Notes: generated by a model from the letters alone, not told the origin. A DNA stretch of 64,000 nucleotides from Trileptium ribeirensis (GCA_030248225.1 JASANE010019340.1:97435-161434); one strand, 5' to 3'. Positions 1 to 13,367 are shown, counted from the first letter of the stretch. Program-made: numbers and translations.

Positions 1-3000
1 TTGCTTATACTGATGTACCAAGTTTTATAAATAAGAGAATGTGAAAGTCATCTTGGCTATACCTCGGTCGCGTAAAGAAGCATATATTTATTATTAAATC
101 GCCAGGATTGCTCAAATTTGCATATACTAATGTGCCATGTTTTATAAATAAGCGAATGTTAAAGTCAACTTAGCTATAGGTCGGTCGCGTTAAGATGCAT
201 ATATTTATTATGAGATAATTTCCAGGATTGCGCAAATTTGCTTATACTGATGTGCCAAGGTTTACAAATAAGAGAATGTAAAAGTCACCTTAGCTATACC
301 TTGGTCGAGTAAAGATACGTATATTTATTCTTAGATAATCGCCAGGATTGCGCAAATTTGCTTATACTGATGTGCCAAGGTTTATAAATAAGAGAATGTA
401 AAAGTCACCTTAGCTATACTTCGGTCGCGTAAAGATACGCGTATTTGTTATTAGATATTCGCCAGGATTGCTCGAAATTGCATATACTGATGTGCAAAGG
501 TTTATAAATAAAAGAATGTAAAAGTCACCTTAGCTATAACTCGCTCGCGTTAAGATGCATATATTTATTATTAGATAATCGCCAAAATTGCTCAAATTTG
601 CTTATACTGATGTGCCATGGTTTATAAATAAAAGAGAATGTAAAAGTCACCTTAGCTATAGCTCGGTCGCGATGAGATGCATATACTTATTCGATAATTT
701 TCAGGATTGCTCAAATTTGCATATACTGATGTGCCAAGGTTTATAAATAACTGAATGTAAAAGACACCTTAGCTATAGCTCGGTCGCGTTAAGATGCATA
801 TATTTATTATTAGATAATCGCCAGGATTGCTCAAAATTGCATATACTGATGTGCAAAGGTTTATAAATAAAAGAATGTAAAAGTCACCTTAGCTATAGCT
901 CGCTCGCGTTAAGATGTATATATTTATTATTAGATAATAGAAAGGATTGCTCAAAATTGCTTATACTGATGTGCCAAGGTTTATAACTAAGAGAATGTAA
1001 AAGTTAGCTTAGCTATAGCTCGCTCGCGTTAAGATGCATATATTTATTATTAGATAATCGCTAGTATTGCTCAAAATTGCTTTTACTGATGTGCTAAAGT
1101 TTATAAATAAGAGAATGTAAAAGTCACCTTAGCTATAACTCGCTCGCGTTAAGATACATATATTTATTATTAGATAATCGCCAGGATTGCTCAAAATTGC
1201 ATATACTGATGTGCCAACGTTTATAAATAGGAGAATGTAAAAGTCACATTAGCTATAGCTCGCTCGCGTTCAGATGCATATATTTATTATTAGATAATAT
1301 CCAGGATTGCTCAAAATTTCATATACTGATGTGCCAAGATTTATAAATAAGAAAATGTAAAAATCACCTCAGCTATAGCTCGGTCGCGTTAAGATGCATA
1401 TATATTATTAAATAATCGCCAGCATTGTTCAAAATTGCATATACTGATGTGCCAAGATTTATAAATAAGAGAATGTAAAAATCACCTCAGCTATAGCTCG
1501 GCCGGGTTAAGATGCATATATTTATTATTATATAATCGCCAGGATTGCTCAACATTGCATATAATGATGTGCCAAGGTTTATAAATAAGAGAATGTAAAA
1601 GTCACCTTAGCTATAGCTCGCTCGCGTTAAAATGCATATATTTATTATTAGATAATCGCCAGGATTGCTCAAAATTGCATATACTGAATGTATATACTGC
1701 TGTGCCAAGGTTTATAAATAAAAGAATGTAAAAGTCACCTTAGCTATAGCTCGCTCGCGTTAAGATGCATATATTTATTATTAGATAATCACCAAAATTG
1801 CTCAAATTTGATTATACTGATGTGCCATGGTTTACAAATAAAAGAGAATGTAAAAGTCACCTTAGCTATAGCTCGGTCGCGATGAGATGCATATACTTAT
1901 TCGATAATTTTCAAGATTGCTCACATTTGCATATACTGATGTGCCAAGGTTTATAAATAACTGAATGTAAAAGACGGCTTAGCTATAGCTCGGTCGCGTT
2001 AAGATGCATATATTTATTATTAGATAATCGCCAGGATTGCTCAAAATTGCATATACTGATGTGCAAAGGTTTATAAATAAAAGAATGTAAAAGTCACCTT
2101 AGCTATAGCTCGCTCGCGTTAAGATGCATATATTTATTAATAGATAATCGCCAGGATTGCTCAAAATTGTTTATACTGATGTGCCAAGGTTTATAAATAA
2201 GAGAATGTAAAAGTCGCCTTAGCTATAACTCGCTCGCGTTAAGATGCATATATTTATTATTAGATAATCGCCAGGATTGCTCAAAATTGCTTATACTGAT
2301 GTGCCAAGGTTTATAACTAAGAGAATGTAAAAGTCACCTTAGCTATAGCTCGCTTGCGTTAAGATGCATATATTTATTATTAGATAATCGCTAGGATTGC
2401 TCAAAATTGCTTATACTGATGTGCCAAAGTTTATAAATAAGAGAATGTAAAAGTCACATTAGCTATAGCTCGCTCGCGTTAAGATGCATATATTTATTAT
2501 TAGATAATATCCAGGATTGTTCAAAATTGCATATACTGATGTGCCAAGATTTATAAATAAGAGAATGTAAAAATCACCTCAGCTATAGCTCGGTCGCGTT
2601 AAGATGCATATATTTATTATTAAATAATCGCCAGGATTGCTCAAAATTGCATATACTGATGTGCCAAGATTTATAAATAAGAGAATGTAAAAATCACCTC
2701 AGCTATATCTCGGCCGCGTTAAGATGCATATATTTATTATTAGATAATCGCCAGGATTGCTCAACATTGCATATAATGATGTGCCAAGGTTTATAAATAA
2801 GAGAATGTAAAAGTCACCTTAGCTATAGCTCTCTCGCGTTAAGATGCATATATTTATTATTAGATAATCGCCAGGATTGCTCAAAATTGCATATACTGAT
2901 GTGCCAAGATTTATAAATAAGAGAATGTAAAAATCACCTCAGCTATACCTCGGCCGCTTTAAGATGCATATATTTATTATTAGATAATCGCCAGGATTGC

Positions 3001-4031
3001 TCAACATTGCATATAATGATGTGCCAAGGTTTATAAATAAGAGAATGTGAAAGTCACCTTAGCTGTAGCTCGCTCGCGTTAAGATGCATATATTTATTAT
3101 TAGATAATCGCCAGGATTGCTCAACATTGCATATAATGATGTGCTAAGGTTTATAAATAAGAGAATGTAAAAGTCACCTTAGCTATAGCTCGCTCGCGTT
3201 AAGATGCATATATTTATTATTAAATAATCGCCAGGATTGCTCAAACTTGCATATACTGATGTGCCAAGATTTATAAATAAGAGAATGTAAAAATCACCTC
3301 AGCTATACCTCGGCCGCGTTAAGATGCATATATTTATTATTAGATAATCGCCAGGATTGCTCAACATTGCATATAATGATGTGCCAAGGTTTATAAATAA
3401 GAGAATGTAAAAGTCACCTTAGCTATAGCTCGCTCGCGTTAAGATGCATATATTTATTATTAGATAAACGCCAGGATTGCTCAACATTGCATATAATGAT
3501 GTGCCAAGGTTTATAAATAACTGAATGTAAAAGACACCTTAGCTATAGCTCGGTCGCGTTAAGATGCATATATTTATTATTAGATAATCGCCAGGATTGC
3601 TCAAAATTGCATATACTGATGTGCCAAGGTTTATAAATAAGATAATGTAAAAGTCACCTTAGCTATAGCTCGCTCGCGTTAAGATGCATATATTTAATAT
3701 TAGATAATCGCTTGGATTGCTCAAAATTGCATATACTGATGTGCCAAGATTTATAAATGAGAGAATGTAAAAATCACCTCAGCTATAGCTCGGTCGCGTT
3801 AAGATGCATATAATTATTATTAGATAATCGCCAGGATTGCTACAAATTGCATATACTGATGTGCCAAGGTTTATAAATAAGAGAATGTAAAAGTCACCTT
3901 AGCTATAGCTCGCTCGCGTTAAGATGCATATATTTATTATTAGATAATCGCCAGCATTGCTCAAAGTTGCATATACTGATGTGTCAAGGTTTATAAATAA
4001 GAGAATTTATAAGTCACATTAGCTATAGCTC
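1..4031. repeat. 120-bp satellite array, about 33 monomers, running off the left edge
   Basis: Tandem AT-rich monomers recur almost exactly every 120 bases. The motif agctatagctcg, for instance, recurs at 3421, 3541, 3661, 3781, 3901 and 4021. Each monomer carries conserved blocks including ATATACTGATGTGCCAAG, TTTATAAATAAGAGAATGT and GATGCATATATTTATTATTA. The array ends abruptly at about 4031 inside a monomer. Copies are near-identical from about 2 to 4 kb and somewhat more varied near the left edge. A rare variant monomer (gcgatgagatgcatatacttattcg) occurs at about 661 and again at about 1871, so a block of about ten monomers (1210 bp) has been duplicated as a unit. No gene is present. Confidence 0.97.
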
Positions 4032-4369
4032 TCAAAATCAATAACTAATGTAATTTTGTCAATGTAATCTACGAAAACAATTCTTATTTACTTTTAGCTA
4101 GTCATCGAATTCGGGCCATTTGAATTGGAGCAAGGTGGTATGGCGGTCGTTGACGATATAACATATCGCGATGATAAGCGAGTTGCGCGTTTTCGAACAT
4201 CACGACGAAATTGAAATTCACAACAGGGCTTTTATTCTTAGTGCCTTTTATAGACGCTGTTTGAGCAGATCTCAAATATCAAACGCGAGGCATTCGCACA
4301 AAAAAGTTTCAGTAGATATTTCGAAATACAACTATGTTAAATCAAACATTGATATTTTAGTGACTTTGA

Positions 4370-4710
4370 TTTTAATAAAACAGTACATTTTCCAAAAAAT
4401 AGTATGTTTTTGCAAACAAAATCATATTTTTGCAAATATCAGTACTTTCTTAAAAGATAGATTATTCTTAAAAATCAGTTTTCGGCGAGAAATAGTACAT
4501 TTCTTACAGAAAACACCCTTTTTGTTACACATTTTTGCAGAAAACAAATTTTTGTGAAAAAGTGTGTTTCCTACAAATAAGAAACAAAATCAATATTTTC
4601 ACAAAGAGCATATTTTTGCGAAAAAACGCTACGTATTTAGAAAAAACATGTATTTTGCGCAAATACAAGTTTGTTAAAGAAACAGTACATTTTTTAGTAA
4701 TCTCAAATCT
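4370..4710. repeat. cryptic AT-rich repeat, degenerate ~25-30 bp units
   Basis: Phrases such as cagtacatttt, tttttgcaaa and gaaaac recur at irregular short intervals. This leaves two overlapping reading frames open (4171-4557 and 4535-4741), rich in Phe, Lys, Leu and Ile. The peptides look like translated low-complexity DNA, so I treat the stretch as a decayed minisatellite and not a gene. Confidence 0.45.
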
Positions 4711-6835
4711 GTATTCTTTTTATATGCCGTCTTTTTGTTAAATCATAATCATTTGTTAACTGCAAATATTGAAATACACAGTGTGATAATATTTTTAGTT
4801 TCATGAAACGATTTATCATCGAAAACACGATTTTATTGTATATAGCTATTAAAATTGCAAACTTATGTCAATTAGTAAAGTATTGCAACATAAGCATTAA
4901 TGGGCACTCGCCCTGTTTCAAAGTTATAGAGATATAAAGAATAATGGTGACTAAAGTCGAAATAATAGAAGCGACATTTTAACAATTAAGTATGGTAGTG
5001 CATCGGAATACCAGCAACACTAATGTAGGTGATCCATCAATCGATCCAAATTGTCGTTCAATGAGTATGGTTGATTTTCAGTCCACTGATATTAAAATAG
5101 CAGTTATACTGAAATAAACGTGAAAACATACAAGTGTCCCTCGAGTTTTGAACAAAGATGCCGTCATAAAAGGCGACGTGCCTTTGCACTCCACACTTGA
5201 CAGCGGTGCTATCTGGATTCAAGCAGTACAGCTGTCAGATGTTTGCATACTGCGCCCTGTCTATTACGCAATGGAAATGACCTCAAAACCGTGTTAATCA
5301 GGCCAAAAATACACCTCTTACATAATTTACAGTCGTTTGGTACACGAGACAGATATCCTATGTACGCAACCACTAAATGTGTAATTTCCTTGATTTGCAG
5401 CATATTCTCGAAACAATCACTCTACGGAATATAATTTCGCACCTATAGCAAAATTTTAGCGCCGCGTCACGCATATACCATTCTCATAATGAATCATTCA
5501 AATTATTTGTTTGTGTAATCTTTCCGTTAAATGCCGGTGAACTATACTGATTGAGAAGTCGCTAAATGTCACTGCTACGTTGACAAACCTAATTCATCCA
5601 TCACACCTGCTGGGTATGTTTAACAATGGAACGCCAACCGAAACCAGTTCATTTTAGTCCTTCACTCAGTGTTCTTCAATTCACTCTGAAAGTTGCCAAA
5701 AGTAAAGATGACAATCACCACAGCTGCAGGACCTGTGAGGCTGTGGGTTAGCCCTCTAAAGGTCGGACGTCTCAAGCCATATTTACCCTGAAGGCTCCGA
5801 TACCTTACCTTAGGACCTCCTCCCGACGAAACTCCCGCCAATAGTCTTTACCCACCTAAGTCGACGTGTCTTCGACTCCTATGTTCGAATATATAACCCC
5901 TCACATTTGTCACAGTATCGCTCGATTCATAATTCAACGAAATATAAAAAAGCCAACTAGCTCTACAACTATGTATAGTGTTGAAAATGGTAAAATGATT
6001 CTCGTCTCGGGTCAGTAAACTTCAAGCCAAAAGTAGTACCACGATGTCCGCCATCTCCCGTGCGAATTCGAAAGAGTATCAATGTTATTATAAGACATTC
6101 TCCTTGATTATGATTTGCGTGCGTTCTTCCTACAAAAAATACAGTGACCCACTGTATTATAGCGATGAATCTAAGTTGTAAATATTGTACATTTAAACTA
6201 TTGCAAATGTTTCTGGCGTCTTTGGTTATTCTTTCTTATCTTGTTGCAATTTATGCACTGTGTCATTATCTTACAACGCTTATTTTACAATAATTAGCTT
6301 TTATGTTTTTCCGAAAGCACAAATATTTGTATTTTGGATTGAACTTGGCGGCATTATGTAGCTCCCAAGACGAAATTACCGTCATAAAATGCTATCTATC
6401 CGCTGTGCGATAAACAAAAATGATTACTGGAAAAACTCACAGCGTTAAACTGCGACCAGAGAAATTTCAGCAGAAACGTTGCTTTACTCTTACAAAAACT
6501 ACAAAACGATTAATTCACGAAATATTAATTATTAATATTAAATATTAATTCACCCTATTTAGGAAATATTTTCGGATATTACATCAAACCGTTATTCTCG
6601 CCAATCACCAGTGTATTCGACAATATCGGATTGAGTAAATGTCGGAACAATTAACATTGCTTGCTTAAAATGTGATCATACGGGCCTAATTTTCGAATTA
6701 GATTATTGTAGTCCACGTTATTATGAAATGGGTATCCGACATATATTGCTTATTCAGACGACTATCGGGAAATAAAGTTGTCACTGTAAAAAAAATCTTG
6801 GCAAAGTGTCATAAATTATTAAGATGAAAGCGTTG
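4711..6835. other. gene-free stretch
   Basis: I see no open frame with protein-like character, no RNA gene and no clear repeat here. A block at about 5690-5900 is richer in GC than its surroundings. It may be an old transposon remnant, but I cannot name it. Confidence 0.4.
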
Positions 6836-7400
6836 CTAATGTAATAACCGGTGACGCAGCTGCATGGCGCAACTTCCTAACACCATGCCCATACGACCCC
6901 GGCTATCGTAACCTCAAGGGTGGACCGTGAATACTAAATTTTGAACCTATTCTTGGTCAGACCCAAGAAGCTACGCAGCTTAGCAGGCCGCAGGCGCGCT
7001 TCACGGGGTGTGTTCGGACCCCGCCCGAAGGGTTGCGCACGTGTCTAGTATCGGGTATGATTTCTGAGGTCCCCCAGGGAGGCTAGCACCGACACCTGCT
7101 CGCAGGTCATGGAGCCTAGCCGCTATTCCCTATCTTAGACTCATCGGAAGTTGTTTAATTCTATTTTAGCGTGACAAGTTTTGAAATAAAAATATGAAAA
7201 GGTCCCTAGAAATTTAGAGCTCAAGTTGATTTACCTAGTTAAGATCGTAATATGCTCCATGTTAGAGCATCGACATATGTGGCCCCCACAGGGTTCCGAC
7301 GAGCCCTGAGTGTTTATTGTCGGATTATCGACGGCGTGGCCTGCTTTCTTAATAAATTCTATGGTAGCGTACTGGTGCTTTGACCAGTGAAAGTTTTAGC
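6836..7400. repeat. dispersed ~560-bp repeat, copy 1
   Basis: This stretch matches 13991-14560 in the same orientation. Shared blocks in order are CGCAGCTGCATGGC, CAACTTCCTAACACCATGCC, GTCAGACCCAAGAAG (copy 2 has GTTAGACCC), GCAGGCGCGCTTCACG, GTCCCCCAGGGAGG, CACCGACACCTGCTC, and further on GGCCCCCAC followed by GGGTTCCGAC. The two copies differ by perhaps a quarter of positions. They lie about 7.1 kb apart in direct orientation, as LTRs would, but I see no retroviral-type coding sequence between them. A SINE or other dispersed family is equally possible. Confidence 0.8.
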
Positions 7401-8552
7401 CTATCAAAATAAAGAGGATGCCTAACAAATTTTGAGTCACTGTCACAAACGGGTCAACTTTTGGTAACGTTTTCCAATTGCTTTATTTCCTAGATCCAGT
7501 AAAAACGTAAACAGCTAGGTCAGAAGGCCATGCACGCCAGTGCTTGCGGCATTCTCGCACACAAGCCATGGCGAGCAGTGCCTGCTCGTCCATGCGGACA
7601 AAACCAGAAAATCCTTAGCGTCTCAGTACGAAGTAGACCCGAACGCGGTGCTCACAATACAAACTTTATTGACATATGCAACGTTCATTGGCAAAACGAG
7701 AGATACCGAACAAGTATAATAGCGGACCACGTGAATCAAATCCGGGAGCTCAGCAATAACTCGCAAGTGATCTCTTCAATGTCAGTCGACTCGGGTCACA
7801 GGGCGAGGAGAAAAACACGATGAACAGGGCCGGAGCGTGTCAATATCCGCCGGTTCGCGGACTAGGGGCGGTTATCCCTGCTGCGTTTCGATGCTAGCGA
7901 TGCCTCAGCTAGGAGACGCCTGAAGCAGGGGCCCTAGAGTGCTTCGGAAATCGCTCCGTAATACAGGTCGCTCTGGGCGACGACTACTTAGGCGGGGCGG
8001 AGGGAAGACGGTGGTGAGAACTGACTATGCGAGCTCTACAGCTTGGTTGGAGCGCTGCTCAAAACGATACTGACTACAGAATCTGACAAGGGGCGTCTGA
8101 TTGTCTATCCTCAGGGTACTCTTGCATTAGTGCCTATAAACACTTTCACCCTATTGTATTTAACGAGCTTACCTACCTATCAGTACGACTGACCGAACGA
8201 CGAAGTCTAGGTGGCAAAAGAAGGAGAAAAATGGGAAAGTTCCCTCAATTTAGGCCGACGGAACGCGGTCGGGGTAGCGCGTGGCATGACGCGTCCTTAT
8301 GGGCGACTTACGAACTGGTCATCCAGCCGATTGATTTCTCTTCGAATTTGTTATCGGGGTTTGGGGAGGTGAGGCGAGTTGCTTTAGACAGAACGCATCT
8401 AACTGCAGGCTAAATCAGCCTCGTTCCCTACCTATTGGGGCCGTTTGGACCCATCGGGCCACGGGCGATCGACCCGGGACACCTTTGTGTCTTTGGTTTC
8501 TTTCCTTGGTCGTTTGTCTTTCGCCTCTCTCTAACGATGCCCTTTTTTGTAT
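7401..8552. other. gene-free, relatively GC-rich stretch
   Basis: The ORFs at 7530-7823 and 8231-8413 show no domain and no splice context. I see nothing in this stretch that I can name. Confidence 0.35.
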
Positions 8553-8628
8553 GCACTGCAATAATGCAGTGCCTCAACTGCGCTGTATTGCAGTTGAGTT
8601 ATCACCGACACAATAGTAAAAGTCGGTA
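8553..8628. other. three consecutive perfect hairpins
   Basis: Three inverted repeats follow one another in 76 bases. The first is GCACTGCA with a 4-base loop (8553-8572). The second is CTCAACTGC with an 8-base loop (8573-8598). The third is ACCGAC with a 12-base loop (8604-8627). They stand directly upstream of a tRNA-like segment. What they do is unknown. Confidence 0.75.
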
Positions 8629-8629
8629 T

Positions 8630-8712
8630 GTTCCTATGGCTGAATGGTTAAGACGTGTAAAACTGCAGCGGACTTAAATTCTCCGTGCAGGTTCAACTCA
8701 TGATACGGGAAA
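8630..8712 (+). pseudogene. tRNA-Leu-like segment (tRNA pseudogene or SINE head)
   Basis: An A-box-like block TGGCTGAATGGTTAAG (8637) and a B-box-like block GGTTCAACTC (8690) are about 53 bases apart, a spacing that fits a class II tRNA. Between them is GGACTTAAATTCTCC, which resembles a leucine (TAA) anticodon arm with imperfect pairing. Acceptor-stem pairing (TTCC with GGAA) is only partial, so a functional tRNA is unlikely. Confidence 0.3.
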
Positions 8713-9429
8713 ATAGAACTAGCTGGCAATGAAACGAGAGAAAAGTGAAACTGGGCATACATAGTACATAGCCTAACGGGCAAACCGAGCAAAAATCAAA
8801 GAAAAGTTAAACTCAGCGATCGACTCGCTCCAAAAAGAAAAAGGGGTTTTGCACTCGCCCGGTTTGGGGCCGAAATGGCCCAGGCGAGGAGGTAAGTTTT
8901 CCCTATTTTTAGAAAGTCCTAAAATTTTGTTTGAAGGCGGGGACACGATGTGTTTCTCCCGCGAAGGCAATTTCTAGTGATGGCTCAGGGATAAAGCTCA
9001 ATTCTAGTTCTTCTAGACGGTGGTCTCGAGGAAAGACCATTGCGCAGTGCAACGGTGAACACTGGTGAATTTAGCTGTTTTCGCCACATAGTTATTTGGA
9101 GTCGGAACTGCTGTATCACCACTAAACGATGCACTATCGTTACAGATCGAAGTCGGCGGATTTTTCTCAGCTGGGGGTTTGTTCCTCCAGCTCATCATTA
9201 AGCAAGCAGGGGGTCCAGCGGGGCGTCCAAAGATAATTCGGTCAGTCGTCACAATAAAACTTGTACCTAGGTAAAATATCGGCTGAGTTCGTGAAAAACC
9301 CTAGCGTTGGTGTCAAACAATTAAACCGAGATAATCCTTAAACAACATTCGGCGTGAGTAGCAAACACCTTAAGCTCAAGTAATGATACCTAGAATTTGA
9401 TCTGTCTTTTGTATTCCCACATTTTCTTA
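8713..9429. other. gene-free stretch
   Basis: Short minus-strand frames at 8773-8970 and 9013-9252 have no recognisable domain. I found no repeat match elsewhere in the window. Confidence 0.35.
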
Positions 9430-12400
9430 ACTCAAAAACAGAATGAAATTTTGAGGGTTTCCTAAAACCCGACGGAGGCTAGTCCTCCATCCCTAATCTG
9501 CATTTCTGTCCAAGCCCAAACACGGCATGAGCGTTGAACAATCCACTAAGCTGTAAATTTGAAAACCGTGAGCATAAAAGTAAAACGAGTCCCTACCGGT
9601 TCAACTTCTAGGCGTCGGAAAATTTTACCGTGGTCGGCTCAACAAAATTCGATGATCCTACCTCAAGAGCTGCAAACCATGTAAAGCGCGGACCAGAAGC
9701 GTCCGGTTTGTTTTGTCTTACCTAAGACCACGGGGAATCAGAACTACTTCGACTTTGGTGCCCACAACCTAATACCTTCCGTGCGATCGCCTAAGATGTC
9801 CAAAACGGAACTCGACTAGGAGGTTTTATCGAGAGACTTATAAATGTACGACAAGTAGGCGTGTAAAACGGGGCATCCACTGAAGGACGCAATGTCAACC
9901 TATGGTATGTCAACTAATGCTACGAACAACTGATTTTCGGTGAACAGTCTGTTACAGCCATAGTCGGGGAAAATAAACCCCCTCATTCTCGGTTCACGTC
10001 CTGACTTACAAAGTTCGATCCGGGACAGCAACTGCTAGTCCCCTTCCGTGGGACGGAAGGTGTCCACACGGGTCCTCCAGTCGTCGAATCCCATTCCAAA
10101 CAAAAACCAAAGCACGAGAAAGTAAAACAATTGTGAAGCTAAACTACAAAATCATAGCGTCGGAGCCGGTCAGTAGAGTCGACCGAACTCCGCGCTGCCG
10201 AAGTCGAACTGATTCGAGTTTCTTGAGCGACATCCCTAACCTCGAAATTTTCGGCTGTAGTTTAGGATGGCGATTTCGCCGCCATCCAATCGCTGTCAGT
10301 CGTCGACCGCCCACTTTTTTCAGGTCGTCCTTCTTCGTCCAATTGGGGACTACTTCCGGGGACTTAAAGTTGACAGCTACCGTAAGCCGTCAGTGTCCTT
10401 AAAGAGAGTCGGCTCCAATTAAGTTTGCCGACGTCAAATCTGAGCCCTCCGAATAATCGGAAGTTGGCCATATGCGACCTCAATTGCAATCTGTTCAGAA
10501 GATTCGAGTCTTTCAAGCCTTCACTTCCTGAAGAATTACATCGACCGCTCTATTAGGGCCGGATATGTCGTTAATTGAATTGTCCTCATTAATCAGCAGA
10601 ACAGTTACCAACGTTCTAAACCATCCCAAAAGACATCGCAATGATTGCTAATCTATCCGAAACATGCAACTTCCGCAGCTTGATTAGTTCCTGTCAAGTT
10701 GTCAATCTGTCCCCATTTGCTGGTTGCCCAATCGTTTCCTTGTCACTTAGATCACCAGCAACACGTCAAGTGAAATGGCCGGAAATTAAATCGGGACATA
10801 GTTGAACGAATTGGTTACCAATCACCCACGTAATACCCGAAGAGCATCAGTAATCTATTAAACCGCTAAATTGACTATTTGTACTTTGCTCGGGCTTCAT
10901 CCAATTTCGACGCCATCTATCAATTTCCGCTCGGCGATCTTTGTTGTAGCAGGACACCGCCAATCTAAATCGGCTTCATCTCCATGACCCTCGAGCGTGA
11001 GGACATCGCAGGATGTTGAGGAAAAGCATCTTTTCGAGCTTTCTGTCTCATGGTATCGGCTTTAAAGCGTCCCAGGGGGGGCATGGGTCATCGGACAGGG
11101 TCCCAGCAGGGGTCATCGACGGGGCACTCATCCGGGGAACGTCTCCCAGGCGGGTATCCCTGGCCGGGTCTCCCGGGAGCTGCTACGGGTCCCCAAACCT
11201 ACCCCTTTTCTCCATCCCGCTTCTGCGTCCATATATATACCTATATGTTATATACTTATAAAACTAATAATTTTAGTTAAATTTTATATATAAAATATAT
11301 TGGTAAATATATATATGTATATGTTTTTTTTCTTTTCTTTTTCGTCTTGTCGTCGTCGCTGTCCTCACCGTCGCTCTTGGTGTTGTTCGGACAGCAGACT
11401 CGGCGGCGACCCAAAGACAAACGACTGCCAAGAGGTCAGTCGAGGAGAAACAGAGAAAGAAAACAACAAAACAACAGGCGAAAGAGAAAGAGAGAGCGAA
11501 AAAGAACGAACAGGGAGAGGGACACGGGAAGGGATGGGACAAGGGTTCCCAGGGGGAATTTCAGTGGGTCGAGGTCAAATTCGTTCCCAGGACGTAAAAC
11601 GGGGTCGAATGATACCAAACACGAGGGGGGTGGACGAAGTATTGGGACCAGACCCACTCGGGTCAATTTATGTGTTGTAGTATAGGGGACTTTGGCGGGT
11701 TCTCCCGCGTTAACGGGTGGGCGGAGCGACGCCCGCCGGGTATCGTTGGACTCACCGTCCAACGGCGATTCGAACGAGGGGTAATATCGCTACCGGGGCG
11801 GCAGGAGTAAAAACGGTACTAAAAATCGTGGCAATTAGAGAGAGTGTGATGGCTACGGTGGGGCGCGTTTGTTGGTCGTCCGGGTTAACGGGGCGGCGGA
11901 TCGAGACCCGCCGGGTATTTTTGGAAACGTCTCATCGAGACAAATCCAATGAGGGGCGATTCGCCCATTTTTGGAGTTAGAACTAAAATTCCGGGCATTT
12001 TTGGTGCCCCTCATTAATTGTTATTTCAGACTGGGGAACCTTGACAGGTTGTGGCGGGTCAACGGGGAATGGGGCGGAAGCCCGCTGTGTATCGTTGGAC
12101 TCGCCGACGTCAGGCGAGTAAAATAAGGGGTCGCATGTGCGACTTTAGGTTCAGGGATCGAGTACGGGAATGGTGCAAACCATCTAGATCTTATGTCAAA
12201 CCGGGTAATGTACTTAGGAATAAATCGCAAGACACAGGCGCGTTCCGAATCAGCTAGGCACCTACATATATATATACTTATATATCTATATTCTATGCGA
12301 AGATACCCGTTTACCAACAACCAAACTTAGCGTAAGTAAGGTCGTCGGTTCAATTTCAACGTGTTCCGCTCCCCTGTATTAAGGTTAGAACCGCGTGCGA

Positions 12401-13170
12401 TTTGAGTCATTTCGGCCTCCTTGGAAAGCTCGTGAGACACCCTATTGAAGCATCCTGACCGGCTGCAGGAAATCTAACCCGGTAGACGGCTACGGGCCGA
12501 CAAACGGACCCGGCGGCCGTCGTTCCCGGATAGCCGAGAACTACCGTACTTCCAACTTAAGCTCTTAGCTGTTCGTTGTTTTCGCGACCACGGCGACGTG
12601 TATTATTTAGCTTGCGTAAATTTGATATTCTAGGTTCTGATGTCTACTGGGCCGATGGTTTAGCTTGAATTGTAATGGCCTCCTATTCCCGGACGGTCAT
12701 AATTTTGAAATTTAGTGCTGGGATGCGACGAGTCGAGTTCCAACTAAATCTTGCGACCATTATTTTCTCCAAACTCCGGTCAGACGGGGCGTTGAACTTA
12801 TTCCCTACCAGTCCCTAAAATTATACTCACCAGTCCTCACGAAATAGACTTCACGTGGTCAAAGCAAAGCATGTAACGGCAAAGCATTATACATTCATAC
12901 ACAACAGATATCGTTAACCCGATGGACATCAATCAAGGAAAAGAAAATAAGCGACACAATGGTGTTAACATGACCATGACACCCTGTAGGGTACTTCATG
13001 AGGTTTTTGTAACGTGAATCTCTGCAGGCTTTCTGGACGCATCCTAAGGTACTTAAAAGCGGTGTATCTTCGTCACCATCAAATAGGGATGAAAATGAGT
13101 GACTTAAGTGCCAGAACCCTGCAAAAATACGTAACGGGCCGGAACGGGCCTGTTACAGGACAAAAGTAAC
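9430..13170. repeat. diverged multi-kb repeat, copy A
   Basis: Scattered blocks match 18795-21180 in the same order and orientation. Examples are ATGAGCGTTGAAC (9529) with ATGAGCACCGAAC (18906), GACCACGGGGAA at 9726 and 19124, GCTGCCGAAGTCGAACTGATT at 10193 and 19518, AACTTAGCGTAAGTAA at 12326 and 20348, GGCCTCCTATTCCCGGACGG at 12676 and 20657, and CCGGAACGG near 13140 and 21160. Both copies are heavily mutated and have no long frame. Copy A holds a G-rich insert at about 11.0-12.25 kb that copy B lacks. The family is not identified. Confidence 0.65.
11695..12135. repeat. three degenerate ~180-bp tandem repeats, GC-rich
   Basis: Related phrases recur at about 11695, 11880 and 12053: GCGGGT...AACGGG, then a block like CCCGCCGGGTATCGTTGGACTC, then GGCGA and a short AT-rich spacer. 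The copies contain small inverted repeats such as GGGCGG...CGCCC. They lie in the G-rich insert of the larger repeat. Confidence 0.5.
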
Positions 13171-13338
13171 CTCCACGTACTGCGGACATCAACTAAAGAA
13201 AGATGACGGGTGTCACACTCATCAGCAGAGTCGACTATTATCTTCTCTTCACCTCACCAACCATTCTATTTTGTAATTTCGTAAAAATATTGTTAAGGAA
13301 CGCAGTTAGGTCAATTCTAATTCCGCAGAAAACTGTTC

Positions 13339-13367
13339 GCGAACGAAATACAACTATTTTCGTTCGC
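13339..13367. other. 10-bp perfect hairpin
   Basis: GCGAACGAAA and its reverse complement flank a 9-base loop. It stands alone with no gene beside it, so I do not read it as a terminator. Confidence 0.5.

Noticed and set aside
1..4031. Possible CRISPR-like array
   Set aside because: The whole 120-base unit is conserved, with no unique spacers, in an animal-type genome. It is satellite DNA.
4171..4741. Two overlapping plus-strand frames of 128 and 68 codons
   Set aside because: They translate AT-rich cryptic repeats (Phe, Lys, Leu, Ile), with no domain and no splice context.
11300..11762. Overlapping frames rich in Arg, Ser or Phe on both strands
   Set aside because: Low-complexity purine/pyrimidine-rich DNA keeps several frames open at once; none shows a domain.
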